Positions 1 to 6,639 of a DNA stretch of 64,000 bases are shown piece after piece. The stretch lies in the NCBI GenBank assembly GCA_903906515.1, contig CAIVKO010000128.1, forward strand, positions 1-64,000, given 5' to 3'. The notes below the pieces were generated by a model that did not search any database, was not told the DNA's origin, and saw only the letters and a program-made list of their open reading frames with translations. The DNA comes from Akkermansiaceae bacterium. Lineage in GTDB: Bacteria; Verrucomicrobiota; Verrucomicrobiia; Verrucomicrobiales; Akkermansiaceae. Position numbers and translations under genes: made by a program. Position 1 is the first letter of the stretch. Every line of letters begins with the position of its first letter.

Positions 1-270
1 CTCAAAAAGTGGTGCACCCGCGCCATGCGCAGCAAACTCGCGCCAATGAAAAAGTTCGTCGGCACGCTGCGCAACCATGAGGACCTGCTGATGAACTATT
101 TCAAAGCCAATAAGCTCTACTCCAGCGGTATTGTCGAAGGCTTCAACCTGCGGATCAATCTGTGCATGAGAAAAGCCTATGGTTACCGCAGTTTCGATCT
201 GCTACAAACTTCTCTTTATCATACACTTGGAGACTTGCCAGAACCCAAGTTCACCCATAGATTCTGCTGA
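1..270 (+). CDS. ISL3-family transposase, C-terminal part only
   Basis: The frame is open from base 1 and ends at TGA 268-270, giving 89 visible residues; the rest lies outside the window. The end of an ISL3-type DDE transposase is recognisable: SSGIVEGFN carries the third catalytic acidic residue, followed by a basic stretch and AYGYRSF, as is usual at the end of this family. The transposase would cut and paste its own insertion sequence. AGAGCCC directly after the stop (271-277) resembles the outer end of an ISL3 terminal repeat, so the element probably stops at about 277. No other part of the element is visible, so intactness cannot be judged. It borders a stretch of gene fragments running up to a tRNA, which fits a region of past insertions. 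Confidence 0.75.
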   Translation, partial: LKKWCTRAMRSKLAPMKKFVGTLRNHEDLLMNYFKANKLYSSGIVEGFNLRINLCMRKAYGYRSFDLLQTSLYHTLGDLPEPKFTHRFC

Positions 271-277
271 AGAGCCC

Positions 278-589
278 AGATTTATTGCCTAGACTGGCAG
301 CGCTGTCATCATCCGAAGTCGAAAAAAATCCGTAAGGTGACGCTGAGTTAACCACGAATCAACACGAATGGGGCAGAGTAGAACTATGATTCTACCCTGG
401 AATCCAATGTTCGGGTGGAGGCAGGTAGTCCCGCCTGCTGGCGGACCTTCCTGGCACCACCCTCGGCATTCCTGCCAGAACTTCTCGTGGTTCGCCGGGA
501 AGAGGAAACGCAACCCGGATCGCCACATTACCGGATTTCCTAACTGAACGCTAGCAATTTGGTTTGGGCAACACGATCAACCACAGTGA
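278..589. other. Gene-free stretch with a small hairpin
   Basis: I see no convincing gene here. Around 345-370 lies the motif CACGAATCAACACGAAT, a direct repeat of the CACGAAT type common in dispersed palindromic elements. At 423-453 GTCCCGCC and GGCGGACC form a short hairpin around TGCT. Both look like debris of intergenic repeat elements. Confidence 0.3.
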
Positions 590-931
590 GAATACCAGCA
601 TGCCCACAACCTGCGCATCCTCGACGAACCGATCTCGATTCTGGCCAATCCGACCTATCTGCCGCCATGCATCGCCCACCTCCATGACCAACTCTGGACC
701 GAGGAGAGGATGCGCCAGGTCATCGCCAAGGCCGTCGCCAAAGGTGTGGCGCTCGAGATCCAGGCCGGTTCGGATTTCCCCAAGCCCGCGTTCCTCAAAC
801 TCGCCAGGAGCATGGGTGCCAAGTTCTCCTTCGGCTCCAACAACTTCGACGACAAGACCAAGGACCTCGCGCGTTGGTTCGCGGCCATCGCACTGCTCGA
901 TCTCCAACCCGCCGACCTCGCCTCGCCCTAA
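590..931 (+). pseudogene. C-terminal fragment of a PHP-domain-like protein
   Basis: An open stretch of 113 codons lies between an in-frame TGA (587-589) and TAA (929-931), with no good start at its head; the first ATG in frame is at 710. The translation reads like a real protein: ANPTYLPPCI, VALEIQAGSDFPKP and FSFGSNNF. The last parts resemble the C-terminal end of PHP metal-dependent phosphoesterases (histidinol phosphatase-like), where a GSDAH-type motif follows a strand ending in EI. The N-terminal half that would hold most metal ligands is missing, so the fragment should be inactive. Family assignment is an inference from motif style only. Confidence 0.45.
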
Positions 932-1560
932 TTGGCAGCCCTCCCAAATTCCGCAGCCCGCGTGCCGGATAACTGAAGGGGACATGCTCTCAGATATCAA
1001 CTCCTGAGTTCGGAATAGACCGGATGGAGGCAAAGAATCCACATGACTTGATGCACATCACAGGGATCATGATAATCCCTTCCTCTCTATTTTTTCGGTG
1101 GATTTTTTCGCAATCAATCCCTTTTTGCCCGCCCTCTGGTCGGACCCAATGACTGTTTCAGAAGCCTCCCGCAGAAAGCAAATTCCTTGCAGTCGAACTC
1201 GAAGCCTCTTGCAACCGCAAGGCAGACGATACCACCCGCGAATACGTCAACGAGTGGCTGGAGCCCTACCGGTTGGGGGTTTGAAATGCTCGCAAGCTGC
1301 GGGTGGTTGCAAACGGTCAAACGGCGATCCGTTGAACTCCTCGTTGGTGGAGAGGTCGTTAAGAGGAAGGTTCAACCCTTTGCTCTTTGCTCCTCAATGG
1401 AATAATCCCGATCACCAAAATCTGATTCTCACCACATGGAAACCGGTGAATGTTAGAAGAACTTTAAGGTGATCGAAAAGCACTTTAAAAAGTGGCATAC
1501 TATTGGCATACCATTTTGAATGAACTGCTAGACAATTTACACAACTCATTGAAATTCAGT
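932..1560. other. Decayed region before tRNA-Leu, no intact gene
   Basis: No complete gene is supported in these 630 bases. A 43-codon piece at 1153-1284 (containing KPPAESKFLAVELEAS and VNEWLEPYRLGV before TGA) reads like the end of a lost protein, but I cannot name it. Near 1493-1512 the words TGGCATACTAT and TGGCATACC repeat. With the transposase tail and the fragment at 590-931 this suggests repeated insertion and decay beside the tRNA gene. Confidence 0.35.
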
Positions 1561-1644
1561 GCCGCCGGGGGGACTCGAACCCCCACGCTGGTTGCCCAAC
1601 AACGGATTTTAAGTCCGTGGCGTCTACCATTCCGCCACGACGGC
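1561..1644 (-). tRNA. tRNA-Leu (anticodon UAA)
   Basis: Read on the minus strand, an 84-base cloverleaf begins GCCGUCG and ends CGGCGGC, pairing over seven base pairs with one wobble. The anticodon stem ACGGA/UCCGU encloses CUUAAAA, giving anticodon UAA, which reads UUA leucine codons. A long variable arm, as expected for leucine tRNAs, and the T loop GGUUCGAGUCC are present. CCA is not encoded. The degraded DNA on its 3' side may reflect use of this tRNA as an integration site, but no attachment repeat was identified. Confidence 0.95.
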
Positions 1645-1728
1645 TTGTCCGGACGTTTTTTCGCTCAGAGAGTTGAGTGAAACCGAATGTGGGGGATTCG
1701 TCCAGCCTCACGTGAGGTCGGGTGGATT

Positions 1729-2625
1729 TTATGGTTCGCTGGGAAATGGATTTGCCGACCAGCGGGTTTGGATCTCAGCGGGTGAAAAGTGGTTCTCGGG
1801 AGTGTTTTTCGGGCCGATCATTGCCGCGACTACAGCGGCGCTCATGATCCAGAGCGTCGTCAACAAGACTCCTGCTGCGCTCCTGGCATTTTTTGGCCGG
1901 ACCAGTCTTGCCACACGCAATTCGAGCGATGAGCGTTGTGCCATGGCTATGGCATGGACTGTGGCGGGGGCGTCTTCGGCCAGATCACACAGTACCCTTG
2001 CGTAGGTGTGTGCATCCACTCCCTGGTGCATGACGCTCGCGTCGCAGGCGTGTTCGCATTGGAGTGCCAACCTGCGGGACATCCACCAGACCAGCGGGTT
2101 ATACCAATTGACCGCACAGGCGATTCCGGCGAACCATCTCCACAGCGGATCATGCCGCTGATGGTGCCCGGTTTCATGCGCGATGACGATTTGGCGGGTT
2201 ACCTCAGACCACTGCCGCCATGATTCCGGCACAAAGATGGTTTTGCGAAAAATGCCAGCCGCCACCGGGCCGTTCAAGGTGGTCAATTCACGGATCTCGA
2301 TCCGCCCCACATTTTCCAACCAGCGAGAGTCGCACCGCCATTTTTCGAGGGTTGTCGCCGCCGCCAGAAGCCTCAGCAGAACGATGCCTGCACCTGTTAG
2401 CCAGATTTTCAAAACCACCCCATGCCAGGGAAATCCATCATGCGCTTCCGTGCCGGAATCCACTGACAGGACTCCGATTTTAGGAAGCGCCGCCGTCAGC
2501 AGGGGAAATAATGCCAAGAGCACAAGCGCCACCGTCGTAAGCCGTGGGTCCCTTGCCGCATCCTTGCGTCCCGCATGGAACACCAGTGCAGCCGCCACTA
2601 CGGAAAATATCAACATGGTAGGCAT
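1729..2625 (-). CDS. M56-family (BlaR1/MecR1-like) membrane peptidase
   Basis: A 298-residue membrane protein with hydrophobic segments near residues 1-25, 30-50 and 70-90 and another near the C-terminus. The zinc peptidase core is visible as HETGH (HExxH), followed by a membrane stretch and CEHACDASVM, the usual M56 arrangement with the downstream acidic ligand. In the BlaR1/MecR1 family the membrane peptidase responds to an outside signal and causes cleavage of the partner repressor. The gene follows the BlaI-type repressor by 44 bases on the same strand, which supports that pairing. It lacks the C-terminal penicillin-binding sensor of true BlaR1, so the signal is unknown and need not be a beta-lactam. 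Confidence 0.85.
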   Translation of the reverse strand: MPTMLIFSVVAAALVFHAGRKDAARDPRLTTVALVLLALFPLLTAALPKIGVLSVDSGTEAHDGFPWHGVVLKIWLTGAGIVLLRLLAAATTLEKWRCDSRWLENVGRIEIRELTTLNGPVAAGIFRKTIFVPESWRQWSEVTRQIVIAHETGHHQRHDPLWRWFAGIACAVNWYNPLVWWMSRRLALQCEHACDASVMHQGVDAHTYARVLCDLAEDAPATVHAIAMAQRSSLELRVARLVRPKNARSAAGVLLTTLWIMSAAVVAAMIGPKNTPENHFSPAEIQTRWSANPFPSEP

Positions 2626-2669
2626 GATTTTATGGTGTGGGTTTCATGCGGTTCCGAACTTGGACGCGT

Positions 2670-3050
2670 TCAGGCCTGGTTGTCATCGATCAATTTGCGG
2701 ATTTTTTCGATTTCCTCATGACTCAGCTTCTGGTCGTCCGGGTCGAGCAGGGCCGCGACAAGTTTCTCGGGACGTCCTTCGAAAAACGTCGCCAGCAAGC
2801 GGTTCAAGGCCGATCTCTTCGCTCGCTTCTCCGGAACAGCTGGTTGATAGACATATTTCCGGGATTCCTTGCCGTGCTTGACCATGCCTTTGGCCTCCAG
2901 CGTCGCCAGCAGCGCTCTTACCGCGGAATATCCCGGCGGATCAGGCATTTCGTTCATCACGTCCTCCGCCGTCGCCTTGCTTTTGCGAAACAGGATGTCC
3001 ATGACCTGGCGCTCCCGTGCCGATACCCGGCCCTCATCAATGCTCTTCAT
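2670..3050 (-). CDS. BlaI/MecI/CopY-family transcriptional repressor
   Basis: A 126-residue winged-helix regulator. I start at ATG 3048-3050 (MKSIDEGRVSARERQVMD); the frame continues 20 codons further upstream but those overlap the operator-like repeats. The N-terminal half carries the BlaI/MecI helix-turn-helix (SARERQVMDILF, ATAEDVMNEM, GYSAVRALLATLEAKGMV), and the C-terminal half should dimerise. In this family the dimer represses its own operon and divergent targets until cleaved by the M56 partner, which is the next gene here. Two matching AAATGCTG-containing sites lie just upstream (3091-3153), between this gene and the divergent lipoprotein gene. Confidence 0.9.
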   Translation of the reverse strand: MKSIDEGRVSARERQVMDILFRKSKATAEDVMNEMPDPPGYSAVRALLATLEAKGMVKHGKESRKYVYQPAVPEKRAKRSALNRLLATFFEGRPEKLVAALLDPDDQKLSHEEIEKIRKLIDDNQA

Positions 3051-3090
3051 AAACACAGCCTGCCACAGCCCGATCCGACCGGCAAATATA

Positions 3091-3153
3091 AAATGCTGTT
3101 TTTTCCGCATTTAGGGGTTGACAGGGCCATTTTTAAATGCTGTTTTTCCAGCA
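3091..3153. promoter_or_regulatory. Paired operator-like dyads for the BlaI-type repressor
   Basis: Two near-identical sites both begin AAATGCTGTTTTT. Site 1 (3091-3112) forms the dyad AAATGC...GCATTT. Site 2 (3135-3153) forms AATGCTG...CAGCA. Their starts are 44 bases apart, about four helical turns, so dimers would bind the same face. The sites lie between the repressor gene and the divergent lipoprotein gene; site 2 ends two bases before the lipoprotein ATG. TTGACA at 3118-3123 could be the -35 box of the plus-strand promoter. Binding by the BlaI-type protein is an inference from position. Confidence 0.6.
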
Positions 3154-3155
3154 CT

Positions 3156-3965
3156 ATGAAACGTGATCTGATGAGATTGTTGGCGGGCATACTGGTGATT
3201 GGCGGTTTATTTTCCTGTGCTACGCAGTCTTCGGGGCCTGCGCCATCCTCCAATGGTATGAGGGCCGGAGACTCCGCAAGCAGTCGGAAAAGCATCGATG
3301 CCATACTATCCGGGCCTGCCGAGCGTCCTGGTCTGGCGACAGGGTGGGGGAATGAGAAAAACTCACCGGTTTATGGGCGCGATTTCACCCGGGAGTCTTC
3401 GAAGCCTGCGGGGACGGACTTGATCTATTACAATAACCCTGCGGGTATCCAGGCGATGGCCGGAAACGCCTCCCGTGTGGAGGGGTTGCAATCCGCCGCC
3501 GGTGGTCTGGTGGAGTGGGGGATCAAAGGTGGGATGGGTTTCCTGTCCACCTACAAGGAATGGGGATACGGCCGCCGTCTGGTCGCTGGAGAGAAGGGGA
3601 GTAACTACAAGATCTACATCCGCAATCGTTCCAAGAGCACGTTGGAAATCGTTGCCAGTGTCGATGGTCTGGACGTCCAAGACGGGAAAACCGCTTCGTT
3701 TTCCAAGCGCGGATACCTCGTCGATCCGGGAGAAACCCTTGAAATCGATGGATTTCGGACCAGTTATGCTTCGGTGGCGGCGTTCAAATTCTCCGGAGTT
3801 TCCGATTCTTATGCGAACTTGCGCCATGGAGACACCCGTAACGTCGGGGTGATTGGGCTCGCGGTCTTCACCCGGAAGGGAGTGAATCCGTGGTCATGGA
3901 GGCCGGAAGAAGTCCGTTTGCGAGACAATGCGCAGCCTTTTGCCCAAGCTCCTTGGGCTAACTGA
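3156..3965 (+). CDS. Predicted lipoprotein of unknown function
   Basis: A 269-residue protein starting at ATG 3156, with a lipoprotein signal: basic MKRDLMR, a hydrophobic core and lipobox LFSC, so it should be anchored to a membrane. I do not recognise the mature domain. It has a Ser/Gly/Ala-rich linker after the lipid site, then a stretch around YNNPAGIQAMAG and a probable beta-rich C-terminal half (YKIYIRNRSKSTLEIVAS, GYLVDPGETLEIDGF) reminiscent of an immunoglobulin-like fold. It is transcribed away from the BlaI-type repressor, and one operator-like dyad ends two bases before its start codon, so it is probably the regulated target. A transcript starting inside that site would be almost leaderless. 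Confidence 0.7.
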   Translation: MKRDLMRLLAGILVIGGLFSCATQSSGPAPSSNGMRAGDSASSRKSIDAILSGPAERPGLATGWGNEKNSPVYGRDFTRESSKPAGTDLIYYNNPAGIQAMAGNASRVEGLQSAAGGLVEWGIKGGMGFLSTYKEWGYGRRLVAGEKGSNYKIYIRNRSKSTLEIVASVDGLDVQDGKTASFSKRGYLVDPGETLEIDGFRTSYASVAAFKFSGVSDSYANLRHGDTRNVGVIGLAVFTRKGVNPWSWRPEEVRLRDNAQPFAQAPWAN

Positions 3966-4029
3966 TAAAAATATGTTAATGTAACTCATTCATAATCAAT
4001 AATTAATTAAGGAAATCTAAAATTTAACA

Positions 4030-4049
4030 AAGTATTTTACAAAATACTT
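4030..4049. promoter_or_regulatory. AT-rich dyad upstream of a small membrane gene
   Basis: AAGTATTTT and AAAATACTT form nine-base arms around AC, in a very AT-rich gap (3966-4096). It could be an operator or a weak terminator for the lipoprotein gene upstream, since TTTTCTT follows closely. The sequence alone does not decide. Confidence 0.35.
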
Positions 4050-4096
4050 GTTTTCTTGTGAGATTGCGCATAATTTGTGCTCATTCGCACACGCTC

Positions 4097-4471
4097 ATGT
4101 CACAGCCTCTCAAAACCAACTCGTTGCCCAAAGCCGGGGTGAAGCGCCGTCGAGGTCTTTCTTTGTTGTTTCACGGTCTTAAGCTCGTTTTTTTACGTGG
4201 GCCCAAGATGCTATTCACCTCGCAGATTAGTGGTCTTTGCGGGTTGCTGATGATTTTGTCGTGTATTCCTTCCTTGTTGTATTGTGCGATGCTAACGATC
4301 CCCGGGATAGTGTTCAACTCACCGGAGCAGCAGGCGTATTTCTATTTTTCCAAAGTGTTGAATGATGATCCGAGCCATTGGATCGTGCTGGCTGTTACTG
4401 GCTTATGTACGCTTTTTGCGCTCGCATTGCCTGCCACTATGCCAGCCAAGCCGATGCCTTTGCAGTATTAG
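4097..4471 (+). CDS. Small membrane protein, unknown function
   Basis: A 124-residue protein; I start at ATG 4097 (MSQPLKTNSLPKAG), though the frame allows an earlier start at 4058. The basic N-terminal part (GVKRRRGL) is followed by two hydrophobic segments, about residues 45-70 and 95-115, so it should span the inner membrane twice with the N-terminus inside. No catalytic motif is visible and I do not recognise the family. It precedes murI by 27 bases on the same strand and may share its transcript. Confidence 0.6.
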   Translation: MSQPLKTNSLPKAGVKRRRGLSLLFHGLKLVFLRGPKMLFTSQISGLCGLLMILSCIPSLLYCAMLTIPGIVFNSPEQQAYFYFSKVLNDDPSHWIVLAVTGLCTLFALALPATMPAKPMPLQY

Positions 4472-4498
4472 TGAGATGACTGAAGGCTTGCAGTGGGT

Positions 4499-5326
4499 AT
4501 GAAGAGGCGCACAATCGGCTCTGTGAACACTGGACCATTGGGATTTTTTGATTCGGGAGTGGGTGGACTGACCGTCGTGCGCGCGGTGCAGGAACTGTTG
4601 CCCGGCGAGGATATCCTATATTTGGGCGATACCGCGCGTTTGCCATACGGATCAAAAAGTCCGGAGACCATCCGTCAATTTGCGGACGAGGACGCACGTT
4701 TTCTTATCGCACGCGGAGTGAAGGCCATCGTGGTGGCCTGCAATACCGCCACCGCACACGCGCTGCCAAGCCTGCGCCAGCAATACCGTGTGCCAATCCT
4801 CGGTGTGATCGAGGCCGGGGTGGATGCCGCTCTTGCCAATCCTAATGCCGAGCGCATCGGTATCATTGCCACCCGCGGGACCATCGGTTCCCATGCCTAT
4901 CAACACGCGCTGGCCCTGCGGCGGACGGGGCTCATCATACACGGTCAGGCAGCACCCTTGTTAGTGCCTCTGGTGGAGGAAAACTGGATTGATCATCCCG
5001 CGACCGCGATGGTGCTCAAAACCTATCTGGATCCTCTGGTGGAGAAGGGGATTGATACCTTGATGCTTGCCTGCACTCACTATCCGCTTTTGATACCGTT
5101 ATTACGGGAAATCCTGCCGGATGACGTGTGTTTGGTCGATTCAGCCACGACCTGTGCGGAGCATTTGCAGAAGGAACTGGTCAATCTGAACCTGCTGGCT
5201 CCCGCTGGAAACGAGGGAAAACTGGAAATCCACCTGACCGACCTTTCCGAGGAATTCGAGGTCTTGGCCCGCCGATTTTTGAAAAAAGCGCCCGGACGCA
5301 TCCACCGGGCGGTGCTCGGCGGGTAG
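4499..5326 (+). CDS. murI: Glutamate racemase
   Basis: A 275-residue cytoplasmic enzyme that interconverts L- and D-glutamate, supplying D-Glu for peptidoglycan. The family signatures are clear: FFDSGVGGLTV with the catalytic-site Asp and Ser near the N-terminus, LGDTARLPYG, the first catalytic Cys in ACNTATA and the second in ACTHYPLL. Length is normal for the family. ATG 4499 is chosen; GTG 4493 two codons earlier is also possible. No gene next to it belongs to wall synthesis, so it appears to be a stand-alone housekeeping gene, perhaps cotranscribed with the small membrane protein upstream. Confidence 0.95.
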   Translation: MKRRTIGSVNTGPLGFFDSGVGGLTVVRAVQELLPGEDILYLGDTARLPYGSKSPETIRQFADEDARFLIARGVKAIVVACNTATAHALPSLRQQYRVPILGVIEAGVDAALANPNAERIGIIATRGTIGSHAYQHALALRRTGLIIHGQAAPLLVPLVEENWIDHPATAMVLKTYLDPLVEKGIDTLMLACTHYPLLIPLLREILPDDVCLVDSATTCAEHLQKELVNLNLLAPAGNEGKLEIHLTDLSEEFEVLARRFLKKAPGRIHRAVLGG

Positions 5327-5345
5327 TTGGGTGATTTCAGATAGA

Positions 5346-5504
5346 TCAGAAATTCGATCTGACCATTCTCTTTTTTGTGTAATACGCGGCGATCATGAGC
5401 ATCCAGATGCCGATCCACGTCAGCGGAACGTAAACCACGGAGCGCCAGTATAGTGACCAACAGGCACCAATGTCGGATTGTGAACTCTGGCTAGAGGTTC
5501 TCAT
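5346..5504 (-). CDS. Possible small membrane protein
   Basis: A 52-residue reading frame starting at ATG 5502-5504. It has a Ser/Gln-rich N-terminus, then one long hydrophobic segment (VVYVPLTWIGIWMLMIAAYY) and a basic tail (TKKRMVRSNF), a plausible single-span membrane protein with its C-terminus inside. No homologue is recognised and there is no strong ribosome binding site. It lies between murI and the CorA-like gene and points the same way as the latter, 96 bases downstream of it. It could be a chance frame. Confidence 0.4.
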   Translation of the reverse strand: MRTSSQSSQSDIGACWSLYWRSVVYVPLTWIGIWMLMIAAYYTKKRMVRSNF

Positions 5505-5600
5505 TCTTGAGTGTTTTTCGGTTGGTCCGGCATCATACAAGCCCGTCCCGAGGCCAAGGTATGAGCGGGATGTGTATTCGTGTGTTTCATCTGCTTAGGA

Positions 5601-6386
5601 TTATGGAGATTCCTTATCTTCGGTAATGTCGAGTTCGACATCGAAATCGGAGGATCTTCCGGTTCCGCGTCCGACCAGCCAGAGGAGAATGCCGCCCACC
5701 GAAAGGCCACCCAACAGGATGCCCCAGAACATGGGTTTCATGAACTCGGGGATGTCCACATTCATACCGAAAAGGCCGCCAAAAGCGACTAATGGAAGGA
5801 AAAAGCCAGCGAGCAGGTTCAGTCGGAAGGCGATGCGGTTCAAGCGGGCGCCGGAGCGGGCGTTTTTCTCTGCCTGCATGGCGCGCCAGAAATCCAACGT
5901 CACCCGCGCATCGATGTTCAGAAGATCGGCGGCGCGCTCGATTTCCCGCGCCCGATCACGATAGCCGCGGATATCCCGATCATCCAGATCCTTTGTCAGC
6001 GCTTGTTCCAACGCTTGCACCAGGTTTCGGGTGGAGCGGGACAAGGGGCCGGCATGCCGGAGAATCGTGAAAATCTCCGCGGCCGTATCCGCTTCGTCGA
6101 TCACCTCCTCGTGGGCGTCGATGGCTCTAGCGTAGCGGTCGAGCAACTCTCCCAGTTGATTGAGGCCCGGGCCGGATGGTTGCATCCAGCTTCGGTCCTG
6201 GCGCTTCCAGAAAAACAAGGCGTCCCGTTCCGGGATAGAGGGGCGGGGCACCTCGTGCAGCACCATCAACAACTCCCCCTTGCCCTCCATGCAGCGTTGG
6301 TGGCCAGGACGTCCGCTCAATTGCTCGCGGAGCTCGGGTTCGATCTCGTAGTGATCCGGTAGCTTGAAATTTTCCACAACAGCCAT
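5601..6386 (-). CDS. CorA-family divalent metal ion transporter
   Basis: A 261-residue membrane protein of the CorA Mg2+/Co2+ channel family, expected in the inner membrane as a pentamer. The first ~190 residues are the soluble alpha/beta and long-helix region (DEVIDEADTAAEIF, DIRGYRDRAREIERAADLL). Two C-terminal membrane helices follow; the first ends in the signature GMN inside FGGLFGMNVDIPEF and the second is GGLSVGGILLWLVGRG. It is shorter than E. coli CorA (about 316 residues), mainly in the N-terminal domain, and has an acidic tail. It could also carry Zn2+ (ZntB-like), because GMN does not decide the ion. It stands alone, opposite to murI. Confidence 0.85.
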   Translation of the reverse strand: MAVVENFKLPDHYEIEPELREQLSGRPGHQRCMEGKGELLMVLHEVPRPSIPERDALFFWKRQDRSWMQPSGPGLNQLGELLDRYARAIDAHEEVIDEADTAAEIFTILRHAGPLSRSTRNLVQALEQALTKDLDDRDIRGYRDRAREIERAADLLNIDARVTLDFWRAMQAEKNARSGARLNRIAFRLNLLAGFFLPLVAFGGLFGMNVDIPEFMKPMFWGILLGGLSVGGILLWLVGRGTGRSSDFDVELDITEDKESP

Positions 6387-6639
6387 GGGCCAAGATTAAC
6401 TTTCCCATCGTGCTGGAAAAGCCTAAAACCCGAAAAGTTCCATCGTTCGCAACCGTTCTGGTTTGATCCACTCCAGGAGAACCCGCTTCCGGTGCCATAA
6501 TCACAGATTGAGCATCTAGAGTGAAAAACTGCGCATTATTTCTCAATAGCTTACGTTTTTATCCCAAATCCTTGCTTCCTCTCGAATATACCCATCAAAT
6601 ATCGCACCGAAAGCCCCATTTCTCCTATCACCATTCGTC

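Noticed and set aside
1493-1512. TGGCATACTATTGGC with GG-N10-GC spacing, resembling a sigma-54 promoter
   Set aside because: No gene follows on the plus strand except decayed DNA and an oppositely oriented tRNA; TGGCATAC is simply repeated here.
2183-2881. Long plus-strand frame opposite the M56 peptidase gene
   Set aside because: The minus strand has the HETGH peptidase; the plus-strand translation has no recognisable pattern.
5337-5376. Possible terminator behind murI (TCAGAT...ATCTGA then a T run)
   Set aside because: Only a six-base stem with a long loop, and the T run is eight bases away from the stem.
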